Shown here: one piece after another, positions 5,766 to 13,892 of the stretch | How positions within the stretch are numbered: the stretch's first letter is position 1 | How the letters are laid out: each line of letters begins with the position of its first letter | Assembly (NCBI GenBank): GCA_004553495.1 | Contig: SFLE01000038.1 | Span: forward strand, 1-15,309 | Origin: Clostridiales bacterium | GTDB lineage: Bacteria; Bacillota; Clostridia; Oscillospirales; Oscillospiraceae | DNA length: 15,309 nucleotides | Direction: 5' to 3' | The notes under the pieces: generated by a model | The model's database searches: none | Seen by the model: the letters and a program-made list of their open reading frames with translations, nothing else | What the model was told of the DNA's origin: nothing | Position numbers and translations under genes: made by a program

Positions 5766-6803
5766 ATGAAAGCTATAATAATGGCAGGCGGCGAAGGAAA
5801 ACGGCTAAAGCCCGTTACGGGCGACACGCCGAAGCCGCTTACGATGCTGTGCGGCAGACCGATCATGGAGCATATCATTCTGCTTTTAAAGCAGCACGGC
5901 ATAACGGACATTTGCGCGGCGCTTAAATACCGCCCCGACGACATAAAAAGCTATTTCGGCAACGGCGAAAGGCTCGGCGTGCATCTTGAATACCGCGTTG
6001 AGCAGACGGCGCTCGGCACCGCAGGCGGAGTTAAAAACTGCGCTGATTTTTACGGCGATGAGGATTTTCTCGTAATCTCCGGCGACGCAGCCTGCGATTT
6101 TGACCTCGGCAGCATCATAGCCGAGCACGAAAAGCGCTCGCCGGAGGCGACCATAGTACTGTACCCCGACCCAGAACCGCTGCGCTATGGGCTTGCGCTG
6201 TGCGACCGCGATGGTCTCGTGCGCTCGTTTATCGAAAAGCCGGATTGGAGCAGGGTCGTGACAAACCTCGTGAACACCGGCATATATATCATCACCCCGC
6301 ATGCCATGGCAAAGGTGCCGGAGAGCACTGAATACGACTTTGCAAAGGACCTTTTCCCTGCCCTGCTCAGAGACGGCGAAAAGCTGTTCGGTTGCCCCGC
6401 CGACGGCTACTGGTGCGACATCGGAACGCCCAAAAGCTATTTTGAATGCTGTGCGGACGCTCTGTCCGGAAAGCTCAGGCTTCAGCTTTCCGGTGGCTTT
6501 GAGGTGACCTCCGACAAGCCCAGGGAGCAGCGCCCTTCCGATCGCATGAGCTTTTCCGACTGCGTATGCTCTGACCGAGCGCGGCTCATGGACAGCATAA
6601 GCTCGGCATTTTTAGAGCTCGGCGCCGACTATTCCGACGGCTTATGCTACCGCGGCGCGGATTACGAGCTATATATCTCCCCGCTTCCCGACGCCGCGCG
6701 TATCCGCATATCGGCAAATGCCGCCGACGAGGAGACCGCCAGAGAGCTCGCGGAGTCTGCCTGCGCGCTGGTTTCGGAGCTGGAAAAGCGGCTTGATAAT
6801 TAA
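5766..6803 (+). CDS. sugar-phosphate nucleotidyltransferase with phosphomannomutase domain IV-like tail
   Basis: Residues 1-230 form a nucleotidyltransferase domain that activates a sugar 1-phosphate with an NTP, as in mannose-1-phosphate guanylyltransferase or glucose-1-phosphate thymidylyltransferase. Visible motifs are G8-G-E-G-K-R-L with P22-K-P-L, G84-T-A-G-G, the metal-site-like G106-D107, E157-K-P, N170-T-G-I-Y and W216-C-D-I-G-T-P. Residues about 273-343 do not look like the usual left-handed beta-helix; the segment DGLCYRGADYELYISPLPDA, then the RIRISANA stretch and a final helix, resembles the last domain of phosphomannomutase/phosphoglucomutase. Long bifunctional enzymes of this order exist, but here the beta-helix and mutase domains I-III (several hundred residues) are absent. 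The ATG follows a GGAG site. No neighbour fixes the sugar, so the nucleotide and sugar specificity stay open. Confidence 0.85.
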   Translation: MKAIIMAGGEGKRLKPVTGDTPKPLTMLCGRPIMEHIILLLKQHGITDICAALKYRPDDIKSYFGNGERLGVHLEYRVEQTALGTAGGVKNCADFYGDEDFLVISGDAACDFDLGSIIAEHEKRSPEATIVLYPDPEPLRYGLALCDRDGLVRSFIEKPDWSRVVTNLVNTGIYIITPHAMAKVPESTEYDFAKDLFPALLRDGEKLFGCPADGYWCDIGTPKSYFECCADALSGKLRLQLSGGFEVTSDKPREQRPSDRMSFSDCVCSDRARLMDSISSAFLELGADYSDGLCYRGADYELYISPLPDAARIRISANAADEETARELAESACALVSELEKRLDN

Positions 6804-6821
6804 ACGTTCCTATTATATAAT
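6793..6821 (+). promoter_or_regulatory. promoter of the LUD-peptidase-cupin operon
   Basis: TTGATA (6793-6798) and TATAAT (6816-6821) are separated by 17 bases. The -35 is inside the last codons of the nucleotidyltransferase gene. The nonamer ATTATATAA occurs at the -10 (6812-6820) and again 20 bases later (6832-6840), just before the AAGGAG ribosome site, and could be a paired operator. Confidence 0.75.
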
Positions 6822-6852
6822 GTCTCCAAAGATTATATAAGGAGCGTTACAT

Positions 6853-7449
6853 ATGGACATTGAAAGGACCATCAAAAGCCTTAAAGCCCGCCACTTTTCG
6901 GTGCAGCATTTTGCAAGCGGCGATGAGGCGTGCAAGTACCTTCTCGGCGAGATAAAGGACACCACCGTCGGCATAGGCGGCTCGAAAACCGTTGACCAGC
7001 TCGGTCTTTTTGACAAGCTCGCGGATAACGGAAACGAGGTATTCTGGCACTGGCGCACTCCCGGATTTGACACGCTTTACAAGGAAAACGCGGCAAAGGT
7101 GTTCATCTCCGGCGCAAACGCCATAGCGGAAACGGGCGAGATAATAAACATCGACGGGCGCGGCAACCGTCTCGCGGGTCAGGTATTCGGCGAAAAGACC
7201 GTTTACATCATCGCGGGCACGAACAAAATATGCCCCGACTTTGAGTCGGCGGTTTACCGTGCGCGCAACACGGCTGCGGTAGAAAACTGCAAGCGGTTTC
7301 CCGCGAAAACGCCGTGCAAGCTCGACGACAAATGCCATGATTGCCGCTCGCCGGAGCTAATTTGCAACGCCATGCTCGTTCTGTGGGGACCGATGATGGA
7401 CATGGAAAAGGTCGAGATCATACTCATTGATGAAGAATTGGGGATGTAA
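6853..7449 (+). CDS. LUD-domain (LutC/YkgG-like) protein
   Basis: This 198-residue protein is a stand-alone LUD domain, the fold shared by LutB and LutC of the lactate utilisation complex. The conserved stretches G40-I-G-G-S-K-T and G87-A-N-A-I-A-E-T-G-E followed by N99-I-D-G-R-G-N-R are present. The C-terminal part carries six cysteines at 127, 146, 155, 161, 164 and 171, including the group C-x5-C-x2-C-x6-C, which may bind a metal or iron-sulfur centre. No LutA or LutB gene is nearby, so a role in lactate oxidation is doubtful. The ATG has AAGGAG ahead of it. The peptidase gene starts two bases after its stop, so the two are translationally coupled. The cellular role of such single LUD proteins in Clostridia is not established. 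Confidence 0.85.
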   Translation: MDIERTIKSLKARHFSVQHFASGDEACKYLLGEIKDTTVGIGGSKTVDQLGLFDKLADNGNEVFWHWRTPGFDTLYKENAAKVFISGANAIAETGEIINIDGRGNRLAGQVFGEKTVYIIAGTNKICPDFESAVYRARNTAAVENCKRFPAKTPCKLDDKCHDCRSPELICNAMLVLWGPMMDMEKVEIILIDEELGM

Positions 7450-7451
7450 GA

Positions 7452-8153
7452 ATGTATATTGACTGGACATATATAGTCCTTGTACTGCCGGCAATGCTCT
7501 TTGCGATGTGGGCAAGTGCAAGGGTAAACTCCACATTCGCAAAGTATAAAAACACGCGCAATGTGCGCGGTATAACGGGCGCTCAGGCAGCGCGCTGGGT
7601 GCTTGACCGCAACGGGCTGACAAATGTTCCGATAGAGCACATATCCGGCTCGCTGACCGATCACTACGACCCCTCGGCGAATGTCGTTCGGCTGTCGGAC
7701 GATGTTTATGCCAGCACATCCACGGTCGCGATAGGCGTTGCCTGCCACGAGGTAGGGCACGCGATACAGCACGCGACGAACTACGCGCCCGTCAAAATAC
7801 GCACCGCCATAGTTCCGATAACGAACATCGGCGCAAAGCTGTCGGTGCCGCTCATAATCGGCGGTCTGGTGCTCTCGTCGCTGGGTGAGCTTTTCGTGAT
7901 GCTGGCATACATCGGCTGCGCCCTCTACGGGCTCGTTACGCTGTTCCAGCTCGTTACCCTGCCGACGGAGTTCAACGCCTCCTCGCGTGCGCTCAAGACC
8001 ATTGAGCAGACAAACCTTTTGCAGGGCGAAGAGTACAGGCAGGCAAAGCAGGTGCTCTCGGCGGCGGCTATGACCTATGTTGCGGCGCTGGCGGTATCGC
8101 TTGCGCAGCTTTTGAGATTTCTTATAATCGTTGGCGGAAGAAGAAGCGACTGA
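7452..8153 (+). CDS. YugP-type membrane zinc metallopeptidase
   Basis: This 233-residue membrane protein belongs to the neutral zinc metallopeptidase family of Bacillus subtilis YugP. An N-terminal membrane segment covers roughly residues 5-23. The zinc motif C-H99-E-V-G-H103-A-I-Q-H107 gives the two histidine ligands and the catalytic glutamate E100, and the downstream P-T-E173-F-N-A-S-S-R-A segment is the conserved third-ligand region of the family. Two or three further hydrophobic segments (about 127-168 and 203-227) anchor it. GGGGA within the end of the LUD gene serves as ribosome site. The cupin gene begins one base after its TGA. Its protein substrate is not known. Confidence 0.9.
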   Translation: MYIDWTYIVLVLPAMLFAMWASARVNSTFAKYKNTRNVRGITGAQAARWVLDRNGLTNVPIEHISGSLTDHYDPSANVVRLSDDVYASTSTVAIGVACHEVGHAIQHATNYAPVKIRTAIVPITNIGAKLSVPLIIGGLVLSSLGELFVMLAYIGCALYGLVTLFQLVTLPTEFNASSRALKTIEQTNLLQGEEYRQAKQVLSAAAMTYVAALAVSLAQLLRFLIIVGGRRSD

Positions 8154-8154
8154 T

Positions 8155-8505
8155 ATGGTGAAAAGAAACAGCGAGCACAAGCTCGAAACAAGCGAAAATG
8201 TATTCGGCGGCTCAGGTGCCGTGCACTTTAAGCGCATTATTGAAACTCCGGAGGATCTTTACGGCAAGGGCAGGGTGTTCTCGGTCGTAACGCTCGATCC
8301 CGGCAGCGAGCTCGGCTGGCACATTCACAAGGGCGACGGCGAGTTTTACTGCGTTATCTCCGGCGAGGGAGAATACAGCGACAACGGCAATATCGTAACG
8401 CTTTTCCCGGGTGATACGGCATTCTGCCCCGACGGTGAGGGACATTCCATGGCAAACCGAGGCACCGAGCCTCTCGTTTTCGCCGCGCTCGTAATATACA
8501 AATAA
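8155..8505 (+). CDS. single-domain cupin protein
   Basis: This 116-residue protein has both cupin motifs. Motif 1 is W55-H56-I-H58-K-G-D-G-E63 running to G70, and motif 2 is P85-G-D through H97, giving the usual His-His-Glu-His metal site. I chose the ATG at 8155, one base after the peptidase stop, with GGAAGAAG upstream; a TTG at 8131 inside the peptidase gene is less likely. It has no DNA-binding domain, so it is probably a small metal-dependent enzyme or a ligand-binding protein. It is the last gene of the operon, closed by a shared terminator at 8504-8535. Cupins vary too much for a specific function to be named. Confidence 0.85.
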   Translation: MVKRNSEHKLETSENVFGGSGAVHFKRIIETPEDLYGKGRVFSVVTLDPGSELGWHIHKGDGEFYCVISGEGEYSDNGNIVTLFPGDTAFCPDGEGHSMANRGTEPLVFAALVIYK

Positions 8506-8535
8506 AAAAACGGAGTCGATTGACTCCGTTTTTTT
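8504..8535. terminator. bidirectional terminator between the cupin and YkvA genes
   Basis: AAAAAAACGGAGTC (8504-8517) pairs perfectly with its complement at 8522-8535 around the loop GATT. A runs on one side and T runs on the other allow termination of both convergent genes. The stop codon of the minus-strand gene touches the stem. Confidence 0.9.
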
Positions 8536-8915
8536 CACGCGTTCTGCGTCTCGCGCCATGCGCGGTATCGCTCAAGCTCCTTGTCGATGCAGAGCTCGAT
8601 AACGATGTTTATAATGAGCGCATCGTCTATAAATCCGAGGATGGGGACACCATCGGGGATAAGGTCAATGGGACTTACGAGATACGCGACTATTGCGGCG
8701 GTGCCGAGCATTACGACCGCGGGAACTTTCTTATACCTGCCGTGGTAATAATCATCGAGCATCGAGATAAGGTCCTGAACATCGCCGATGGTGTCGCCTA
8801 TGAGCGGTATGCCCGCTAAAGGCTTTAGCTTTTCGCTGGCGTTATTGAGAAAATCAAGCACCTTGCCGGTTCCTTTTGCAACGGCAAGCGCGCCTTTTTT
8901 TATCGAAATGGTCAT
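8535..8915 (-). CDS. YkvA-family (DUF1232) small membrane protein
   Basis: This 126-residue protein contains the DUF1232 signature YLVSPIDLIPDGVPILGFID, starting near residue 78, within a hydrophobic stretch. The family is widespread in bacteria and its function is not known; members are predicted to be membrane-associated. The N-terminal half is mildly amphipathic with no recognisable motif. The ATG is supported by AGGGGGG seven bases upstream and by a promoter at 8938-8965. It is a single-gene unit divergent from the Na/Pi transporter gene. Confidence 0.88.
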   Translation of the reverse strand: MTISIKKGALAVAKGTGKVLDFLNNASEKLKPLAGIPLIGDTIGDVQDLISMLDDYYHGRYKKVPAVVMLGTAAIVAYLVSPIDLIPDGVPILGFIDDALIINIVIELCIDKELERYRAWRETQNA

Positions 8916-8937
8916 ATCTATACCCCCCTATATGATA

Positions 8938-8965
8938 ATAATATCACACATACGGATATTTTCAA
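8938..8965 (-). promoter_or_regulatory. promoter of the YkvA-family gene
   Basis: On the minus strand TTGAAA (8960-8965) and TATTAT (8938-8943) are separated by 16 bases. It sits about 25 bases ahead of the start codon, with the ribosome site between. Confidence 0.6.
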
Positions 8966-9103
8966 GCACAAAGCACAAATTTCATATACTGCCCCCACCT
9001 GCCATTTGGACAAAAAACGAAAATCGTAAAAATGACTGGATTTTAGCCTGCATATAATGTATAGTTATATTAGGATAATATCGATTGTAGGAGATATAGA
9101 ACT

Positions 9104-10864
9104 TTGGGGATTTCTAATGTGCTTGAGCTCTTGGGCGGCGTTGCGCTGTTCCTTTTTGGCATGGCGCTAATGGGCGACAGCCTGAAAAAGGTCGCAGGCA
9201 ACAAGCTTGAGCTTATTCTGTTCCGGCTATCGAGCACGCCGCTTAAAGGCATTCTGCTCGGCACCGGCGTTACAGCCGTTATACAGTCGTCATCGGCGAC
9301 CTCCGTCATGGTCGTGGGCTTTGTAAACTCCGGCATGATGAAGGTCAGGCAGGCCATCGGCGTTGTCATGGGCGCTATCATCGGAACGAGCATCACCGGC
9401 TGGATAATCTGCCTTTCCGACATTGGCGGCGGCTCGTCCGGCTGGCTCGAGCTTTTGTCCACGGACACGCTCACCGCCGTTATAGCAGTCATCGGCATCA
9501 TATTTAGGATGTTCTGCACCAATCCCACGAAAAAGCACGCGGGCGAGATAATGCTCGGCTTTGCCGTTTTGATGTTCGGCATGAAGGCAATGAGCAGCGC
9601 GGTATACGACCTGCGCTCGAGCGAAACATTCATAAATATGCTCACGACATTTTCAAACCCCCTGCTTGGCATAGCGCTCGGCATCGTGTTCACAAGCGTT
9701 ATCCAAAGTGCATCCGCCGCGGTCGGCATTCTTCAGGCGCTTGCCATAACGGGCGCGATACGGTTTGACATAGCTCTGCCCATCATAATGGGCATCGCCA
9801 TCGGTGCCGCCGTTCCGGTGCTTTTATCCGCGCTCGGCGCCAGCGCCGACGGTAAGCGCACGGCGCTGTCCTACCTCATGGTAGACACGCTCGGCGTTAT
9901 AATATTCAGCATAGTCTTCTACACGCTCAACGCCATCATGGATTTTCCGTTCATGTCCATGACAATGACGACTGTGTCGCTTGCGCTTATGAACACGGTT
10001 TTCCGTTTCATCATCGTTACTGTGCTTGCCCCGTTTATCCCGCTGCTTGAAAAGATATGCAGGCTGATAATTAAGGATAAGCCCGAGGATGCTGCCGTGC
10101 TTGAGGACTTCGACCGGCTTGAGGAGCGCTTCCTCGACCACCCCGCGCTGGCAGTTGAGCAGTGCCGCCTGACCGTGAACTCCATGGCGAAAAAGGCGCG
10201 AAAGAACCTTTTTGACGCGTTTGACCTCGTGGGCAGCTACAGTGACGACGGCTTTGACCTCGTTAACCGCACCGAAGACATTGTTGATAAATACGAGGAT
10301 AAGCTCGGCACCTATCTCATCCACATAACAAGCCACGAGCTCAATCCCGAGCAGAACGGTGCCGTTGGCAAATACCTGCACACGATAAACGACTTTGAGC
10401 GAATATCCGACCACGCGCTGAACATAGCCGAATGTGCAAAGGAGCTGCACGATAAGCAGATACTGTTCTCCGACGCGGGCAAGAGCGAGCTCAGCGTGCT
10501 CATGGCTGCCGTAAGGGAGATAATGACCACCTCCATCGACGCTTTTGTGGATAACGACCTCGAAAGAGCCTACAGAGTAGAGCCGCTTGAGGAGCTTATA
10601 GACAACCTGTGCGACGAGATGAAAACGCACCACATAGACCGTCTGCAAAAGGGCATATGCACGCTGCATCACGGCTTTGTGTTCAACGATCTGCTCACCA
10701 ATCTCGAGCGCGTTTCCGATCATTGCTCAAACATCGCCGTTGCGATAATAGAGCTTGAGTCCGACAGCTTCGACGCGCACGAATATATAAACAGCCTCAT
10801 TGAGGTCCGTTCGCACTGCTTTGATGAGTATTACGCAGAATACAGCAAAAAATTTATCCTTTGA
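9104..10864 (+). CDS. Na/Pi cotransporter family protein with PhoU-like tail
   Basis: This 586-residue protein imports phosphate with sodium or is a regulatory relative of such carriers. It has the inverted duplicated core of the NptA/PNaS family: Q61-S-S-S-A-T-S in the first repeat and Q201-S-A-S-A in the second, within about eight or nine hydrophobic segments up to residue 325. Residues about 345-575 are soluble and helical, with two related segments each containing an acidic patch (for example HTINDFERISDHALNIAECA and LLTNLERVSDHCSNIAVAII), as in PhoU domains. The start is probably the TTG at 9104, because AGGAG (9089-9093) lies ten bases ahead and the first membrane helix follows; a GTG at 9119 is an alternative. 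A TATAAT at 9053-9058 may be its -10 box, but no good -35 is visible. It is a single transcript ending at 10876-10910. Confidence 0.9.
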   Translation: MGISNVLELLGGVALFLFGMALMGDSLKKVAGNKLELILFRLSSTPLKGILLGTGVTAVIQSSSATSVMVVGFVNSGMMKVRQAIGVVMGAIIGTSITGWIICLSDIGGGSSGWLELLSTDTLTAVIAVIGIIFRMFCTNPTKKHAGEIMLGFAVLMFGMKAMSSAVYDLRSSETFINMLTTFSNPLLGIALGIVFTSVIQSASAAVGILQALAITGAIRFDIALPIIMGIAIGAAVPVLLSALGASADGKRTALSYLMVDTLGVIIFSIVFYTLNAIMDFPFMSMTMTTVSLALMNTVFRFIIVTVLAPFIPLLEKICRLIIKDKPEDAAVLEDFDRLEERFLDHPALAVEQCRLTVNSMAKKARKNLFDAFDLVGSYSDDGFDLVNRTEDIVDKYEDKLGTYLIHITSHELNPEQNGAVGKYLHTINDFERISDHALNIAECAKELHDKQILFSDAGKSELSVLMAAVREIMTTSIDAFVDNDLERAYRVEPLEELIDNLCDEMKTHHIDRLQKGICTLHHGFVFNDLLTNLERVSDHCSNIAVAIIELESDSFDAHEYINSLIEVRSHCFDEYYAEYSKKFIL

Positions 10865-10875
10865 TACCGAATCAG

Positions 10876-10910
10876 AACCCTCTCCGTTCCGACGGAGAGG
10901 GTATTTTTAT
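10876..10910 (+). terminator. intrinsic terminator after the Na/Pi cotransporter
   Basis: ACCCTCTCCGT (10877-10887) pairs perfectly with ACGGAGAGGGT around the loop TCCG, followed by ATTTTTATT. Confidence 0.92.
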
Positions 10911-10920
10911 TAATAATTTG

Positions 10921-10949
10921 TTTACAAGTTGCTATACACATGGTATAAT
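10921..10949 (+). promoter_or_regulatory. extended -10 sigma-A promoter of the EamA permease operon
   Basis: TTTACA (10921-10926) and TATAAT (10944-10949) are separated by 17 bases, and TG one base before the -10 gives an extended -10 element. The leader is about 25 bases. Confidence 0.85.
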
Positions 10950-10980
10950 TAGAAAAACTTAGATTTTTGGTGAAAAAACC

Positions 10981-11880
10981 ATGTCCCGCTTGAAATACCT
11001 TGTATTTTTTATAATTTCGCTTGTAATATTCGGAACAAACGGCCTGCTTGTGGCAAACATATCGCTTGAAAGTGCCGAGATCGTGCTCATGCGCACCTTC
11101 CTCGGCTTTATCTTTCTGCTGGCAGTCGTGCTTATAAAGCGCTGCTTTTCATTTGCTGATCTTCGCGCGGACATAGTTCCGGCAACGGTAGGCGGAGCCG
11201 CGCTGGGGCTCAACTGGGTGCTGCTGTTCGGCGCGTACAGATACGCCGGAGTGAGCATTGCGACACTGACCTACTACTGCGGTCCCATGATAGTTCTCGC
11301 GCTAAGTCCGCTCATTTTCAAGGAAAAGTTTACGAAGAGCAAGCTGCTTGCGATAGCCGCCGTTGCCGTCGGCATGGTGTGCATAACCGGAAATGTCAGC
11401 CGCGGCTCCGATGTGCAGACGGGGCTTATCCTCGGCGCAGGTGCTGCGCTTTTATACTCGCTTATCATAATCGTTACGAAGAATGTGAAGCATATGTCGG
11501 GGCTTAACTGCGCCTTTTACGAGCTTTTTATCTCGTTTCTCGTAATGGTTCTGTATCTTGTCATCGACGGCAGTCCGCTGCCCGTTATCCCGAAGTCCGG
11601 TGATATTCCCTTCGTTCTCATCATAGGCTTTGTAAATACGGGACTTGCGTATTATCTGTATTTTTCCTCGCTGCAAAAGCTGCCCGCGCAGACCTCGGCG
11701 CTTGTGAGCTACATAGACCCGCTCACCGCGCTCATCGTTTCCGCGCTGTTTCTCGGCGAAAAGCTCGGCGCTGTCCAGCTTGTCGGCGCGGTGCTTATTC
11801 TCGGCGGGGCTTGTCTCGGAGAGCTCAAACCGGCAGGGTCAAAGCGACTGTCGGAAAAAAATAAAACCGGAGGTAAATGA
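10981..11880 (+). CDS. EamA/DMT-superfamily permease
   Basis: This 299-residue protein has ten hydrophobic segments in two EamA halves, roughly residues 8-137 and 149-281, the standard layout of drug/metabolite transporters. Typical features are LMRTFLGFIFLL in helix 2, G-x-x-A-L-x-Y-S-L at about 153-160 opening the second half, and SYIDPLTALIVSALFLGEKL near 245-264, the conserved proline-bearing helix and E-x-L turn. The tail is basic and soluble. Substrates in this family range from amino acids and purines to other metabolites, and nothing here narrows the choice. The ATG has only a modest site (GGTGA). The stop overlaps the next gene's start by four bases. Confidence 0.9.
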   Translation: MSRLKYLVFFIISLVIFGTNGLLVANISLESAEIVLMRTFLGFIFLLAVVLIKRCFSFADLRADIVPATVGGAALGLNWVLLFGAYRYAGVSIATLTYYCGPMIVLALSPLIFKEKFTKSKLLAIAAVAVGMVCITGNVSRGSDVQTGLILGAGAALLYSLIIIVTKNVKHMSGLNCAFYELFISFLVMVLYLVIDGSPLPVIPKSGDIPFVLIIGFVNTGLAYYLYFSSLQKLPAQTSALVSYIDPLTALIVSALFLGEKLGAVQLVGAVLILGGACLGELKPAGSKRLSEKNKTGGK

Positions 11881-12566
11881 TCTTGCATATTGTCATCATC
11901 ATTATTCTCGCGCTCGCCTGCCTTCTCTGCGGAGTAAGGTTCATAAAAGCCATGGAGGAGGACGATCAGGAAAAAGCGACTATCCTCAAGGGCTTGACCA
12001 CCGTTTGCTGCATCATTATCGCCATTGTCGCCTATCACATGACCGACTTTCCCCGCTTCGGTATGCTCGTTATCCTCGGTCTCGTGTTCGGCTTTATCGG
12101 TGATGAACTGCTCGCCCTGCGATTTGTCTACACCGACAAATTCAACACCTGCTTTCTCACCGGCGCCGGCGGCTTTCTCGTCGGGCATATCTTCTATCTG
12201 ATAGCGCTCTACGGCATTGCACCCAAGGCATGGATCATCGCCGCGCCGCTGACCGCCGTAGCGCTCGTCATAGAGCTCATTAACTCTAAAAAGCACAAGC
12301 TCGACATGGGTAAGCTGTTCCTCCCGCTCGGCTTTTACGCGGCTGTAGTCTGCTTCATGGGCTGCTCGGCTATCGGTGCTTGCTGCTTTAGCTTCAGCGC
12401 GGGAACGCTGCTGTTTGCCGTTGCGGGCGTATGCTTTATAGCAAGCGACAGCATCCTTTCCGTGCAGTGCTTCAGCGACCATCCTTCAAATTTCAAAAAC
12501 CGGCTTCTCCATGTTTTTTATTGGACGGCGCAGCTTCTCATTGCGCTCACACCGCTGTTTTTCTGA
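11877..12566 (+). CDS. YhhN-family (lysoplasmalogenase-like) membrane protein
   Basis: This 229-residue protein of seven or eight membrane helices matches the YhhN/TMEM86 family, whose characterised animal members hydrolyse the vinyl ether bond of lysoplasmalogen. Family landmarks are G-F-I-G-D-E-L-L near residues 72-79, G-H-I-F-Y-L near 103-108, F-I-A-S-D-S-I-L-S in the late helix, and Y-W-T-A-Q-L-L-I-A near the C-terminus. The conserved aspartates are in place. The ATG at 11877 overlaps the permease stop (ATGA) and sits only three bases from GGAGG; the in-frame TTG at 11883 is better spaced and could be the true start. Plasmalogens occur in many anaerobic Clostridia, so the activity is plausible but not shown. 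Confidence 0.82.
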   Translation: MILHIVIIIILALACLLCGVRFIKAMEEDDQEKATILKGLTTVCCIIIAIVAYHMTDFPRFGMLVILGLVFGFIGDELLALRFVYTDKFNTCFLTGAGGFLVGHIFYLIALYGIAPKAWIIAAPLTAVALVIELINSKKHKLDMGKLFLPLGFYAAVVCFMGCSAIGACCFSFSAGTLLFAVAGVCFIASDSILSVQCFSDHPSNFKNRLLHVFYWTAQLLIALTPLFF

Positions 12567-12579
12567 CCCTGAATATTAA

Positions 12580-12620
12580 AGATCCCTCCGTACTCTTGTA
12601 CGGAGGGATTTTCTTTTATT
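12580..12620. terminator. bidirectional terminator between the YhhN gene and cinA
   Basis: ATCCCTCCGTAC (12582-12593) pairs perfectly with GTACGGAGGGAT (12598-12609) around TCTT. A T-rich tract follows in the plus direction and an A-rich tract precedes it for the minus direction, so it can serve the two convergent transcripts. Confidence 0.88.
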
Positions 12621-13890
12621 CTTTTATGACCTCGAGGCCCTGCATATACCGGCGCATCATATCGAAAATGTAGTTTCCCGAGACTCTGCGGACATAGCTT
12701 CGCGGACGCCTGTCGCCGACATGGAGCTCACGCACAAAGGTACCGTCCTTTGTGGCAAGCGACACGAAAACGGTGCCGACCTCGTGCACGCCGTCGCCGT
12801 CGGGACCGGCAAGTCCGGTAACACCTATGCCCATGTCGCTGCCGAGAAGACTGCGCACCCGCTCAGCCATTTCCTTTGCGACCTCATAGCTCACCGCCGT
12901 TTTTTCCTCGATGAGCTCAGGCGATATGCCGAGCAGCTTTACCTTTGCATCGTTGGTATAAGTTGTAACTCCGCCGAGAAAGAACTCGCTCGCGCCGGAC
13001 ATATCGGTAAAGCGCTTTGCAAGCTCTCCGCCGGTGCAGCTTTCGGCTGCCGCAAAGGTCATTTTCTTCTCCTTGAGGAGCTGCATGACGCTCTCCTCAA
13101 CGGTATTGACATCTATGCCGAAAACAATGTCGCCGAGTACCGAGCAGGCGTGCTCGATAACGGGCTTCATCATTTCCTCGGCTTTTTCAACGCTTTCTGC
13201 CTTTGCGGTGACCTGTAAAAGGCAATCGCCCTCCTTGGCATACGGCGCCATGGTGGGGTTTGTCATCGCGTTCATCTCATCGCGGAATATCTGATCCATC
13301 GCGCTTTCGGACATACCGAAAACATGGATAGCGTGGGAGACTATCTGCTCATCGGAAAGCGATCTTAGATACGGCATCGCGCAGGCGCGGAACATTGCGT
13401 TGCACTCCTTGGGCGGTCCGGGCAGCATGAGAACTATCGTTCCGTCGGTACCCTTGAACGCGCAGCCCGGAGCCGTGCCCCAGTTGTTATGAAACACCGT
13501 GCACCCCTCCGGAAGCATCGCCTGCTTGAGGTTATTTCCCGTCATCTCCTTGCTGTAGCCCTTGTTGGTGAGATAATCGTACAGGCACTCCTTCTCGTGC
13601 TCGTTCATTTTAAGCTCAAGCCCGAACGAGCTTGCGAGTATCTGCTTTGTAAGATCGTCGCAGGTCGGTCCGAGCCCGCCGGTGGAGATGATAATATCCG
13701 CGCGCGAGCGGGCGATCTCGATGCAGTCGGCAAGGCGCTGGGGGTTATCGCCGACAACGGTGTGGTATTTTACATTGATTCCGATCTCGGACAGCATCAG
13801 CGATATGTCGCGGGCATCGGTATTGGTCGTGTGTCCTAAAAGGATCTCCGTTCCGACGGAAATTATTTCCGCATTGTATGCCTTTTTCAA
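12616..13890 (-). CDS. cinA: CinA: competence/damage-inducible protein with NMN deamidase domain
   Basis: This 424-residue protein has the full CinA architecture. The N-terminal molybdopterin-binding-like (COG1058) domain, residues about 7-175, carries VGTEILLG, STGGLGPTCDDLT and MLPGPPKE, and in studied members hydrolyses ADP-ribose-type pyrophosphates. The C-terminal domain, about 265-415, is the nicotinamide-nucleotide amidohydrolase, with S284-C-T-G-G at the active site, Y311-T-N, and G356-V-T-G-L-A-G-P-D-G. It recycles NMN in pyridine nucleotide metabolism. The start is a TTG at 13890: the conserved strand (AEIISVGTE) follows at once, and an AGGTAGG-like site lies in the end of thiI. It begins two bases after the thiI stop, so the genes form one operon. 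Confidence 0.95.
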   Translation of the reverse strand: MKKAYNAEIISVGTEILLGHTTNTDARDISLMLSEIGINVKYHTVVGDNPQRLADCIEIARSRADIIISTGGLGPTCDDLTKQILASSFGLELKMNEHEKECLYDYLTNKGYSKEMTGNNLKQAMLPEGCTVFHNNWGTAPGCAFKGTDGTIVLMLPGPPKECNAMFRACAMPYLRSLSDEQIVSHAIHVFGMSESAMDQIFRDEMNAMTNPTMAPYAKEGDCLLQVTAKAESVEKAEEMMKPVIEHACSVLGDIVFGIDVNTVEESVMQLLKEKKMTFAAAESCTGGELAKRFTDMSGASEFFLGGVTTYTNDAKVKLLGISPELIEEKTAVSYEVAKEMAERVRSLLGSDMGIGVTGLAGPDGDGVHEVGTVFVSLATKDGTFVRELHVGDRRPRSYVRRVSGNYIFDMMRRYMQGLEVIKE

Positions 13891-13892
13891 GT

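Noticed and set aside
7254..8237. 327-residue minus-strand frame across the LUD, peptidase and cupin genes
   Set aside because: It spans three convincing coupled genes on the other strand and shows no protein-like character.
9824..10723. 299-residue minus-strand frame inside the Na/Pi cotransporter gene
   Set aside because: It is a shadow of the real gene produced by codon bias; it has no recognisable domain and is wholly overlapped.
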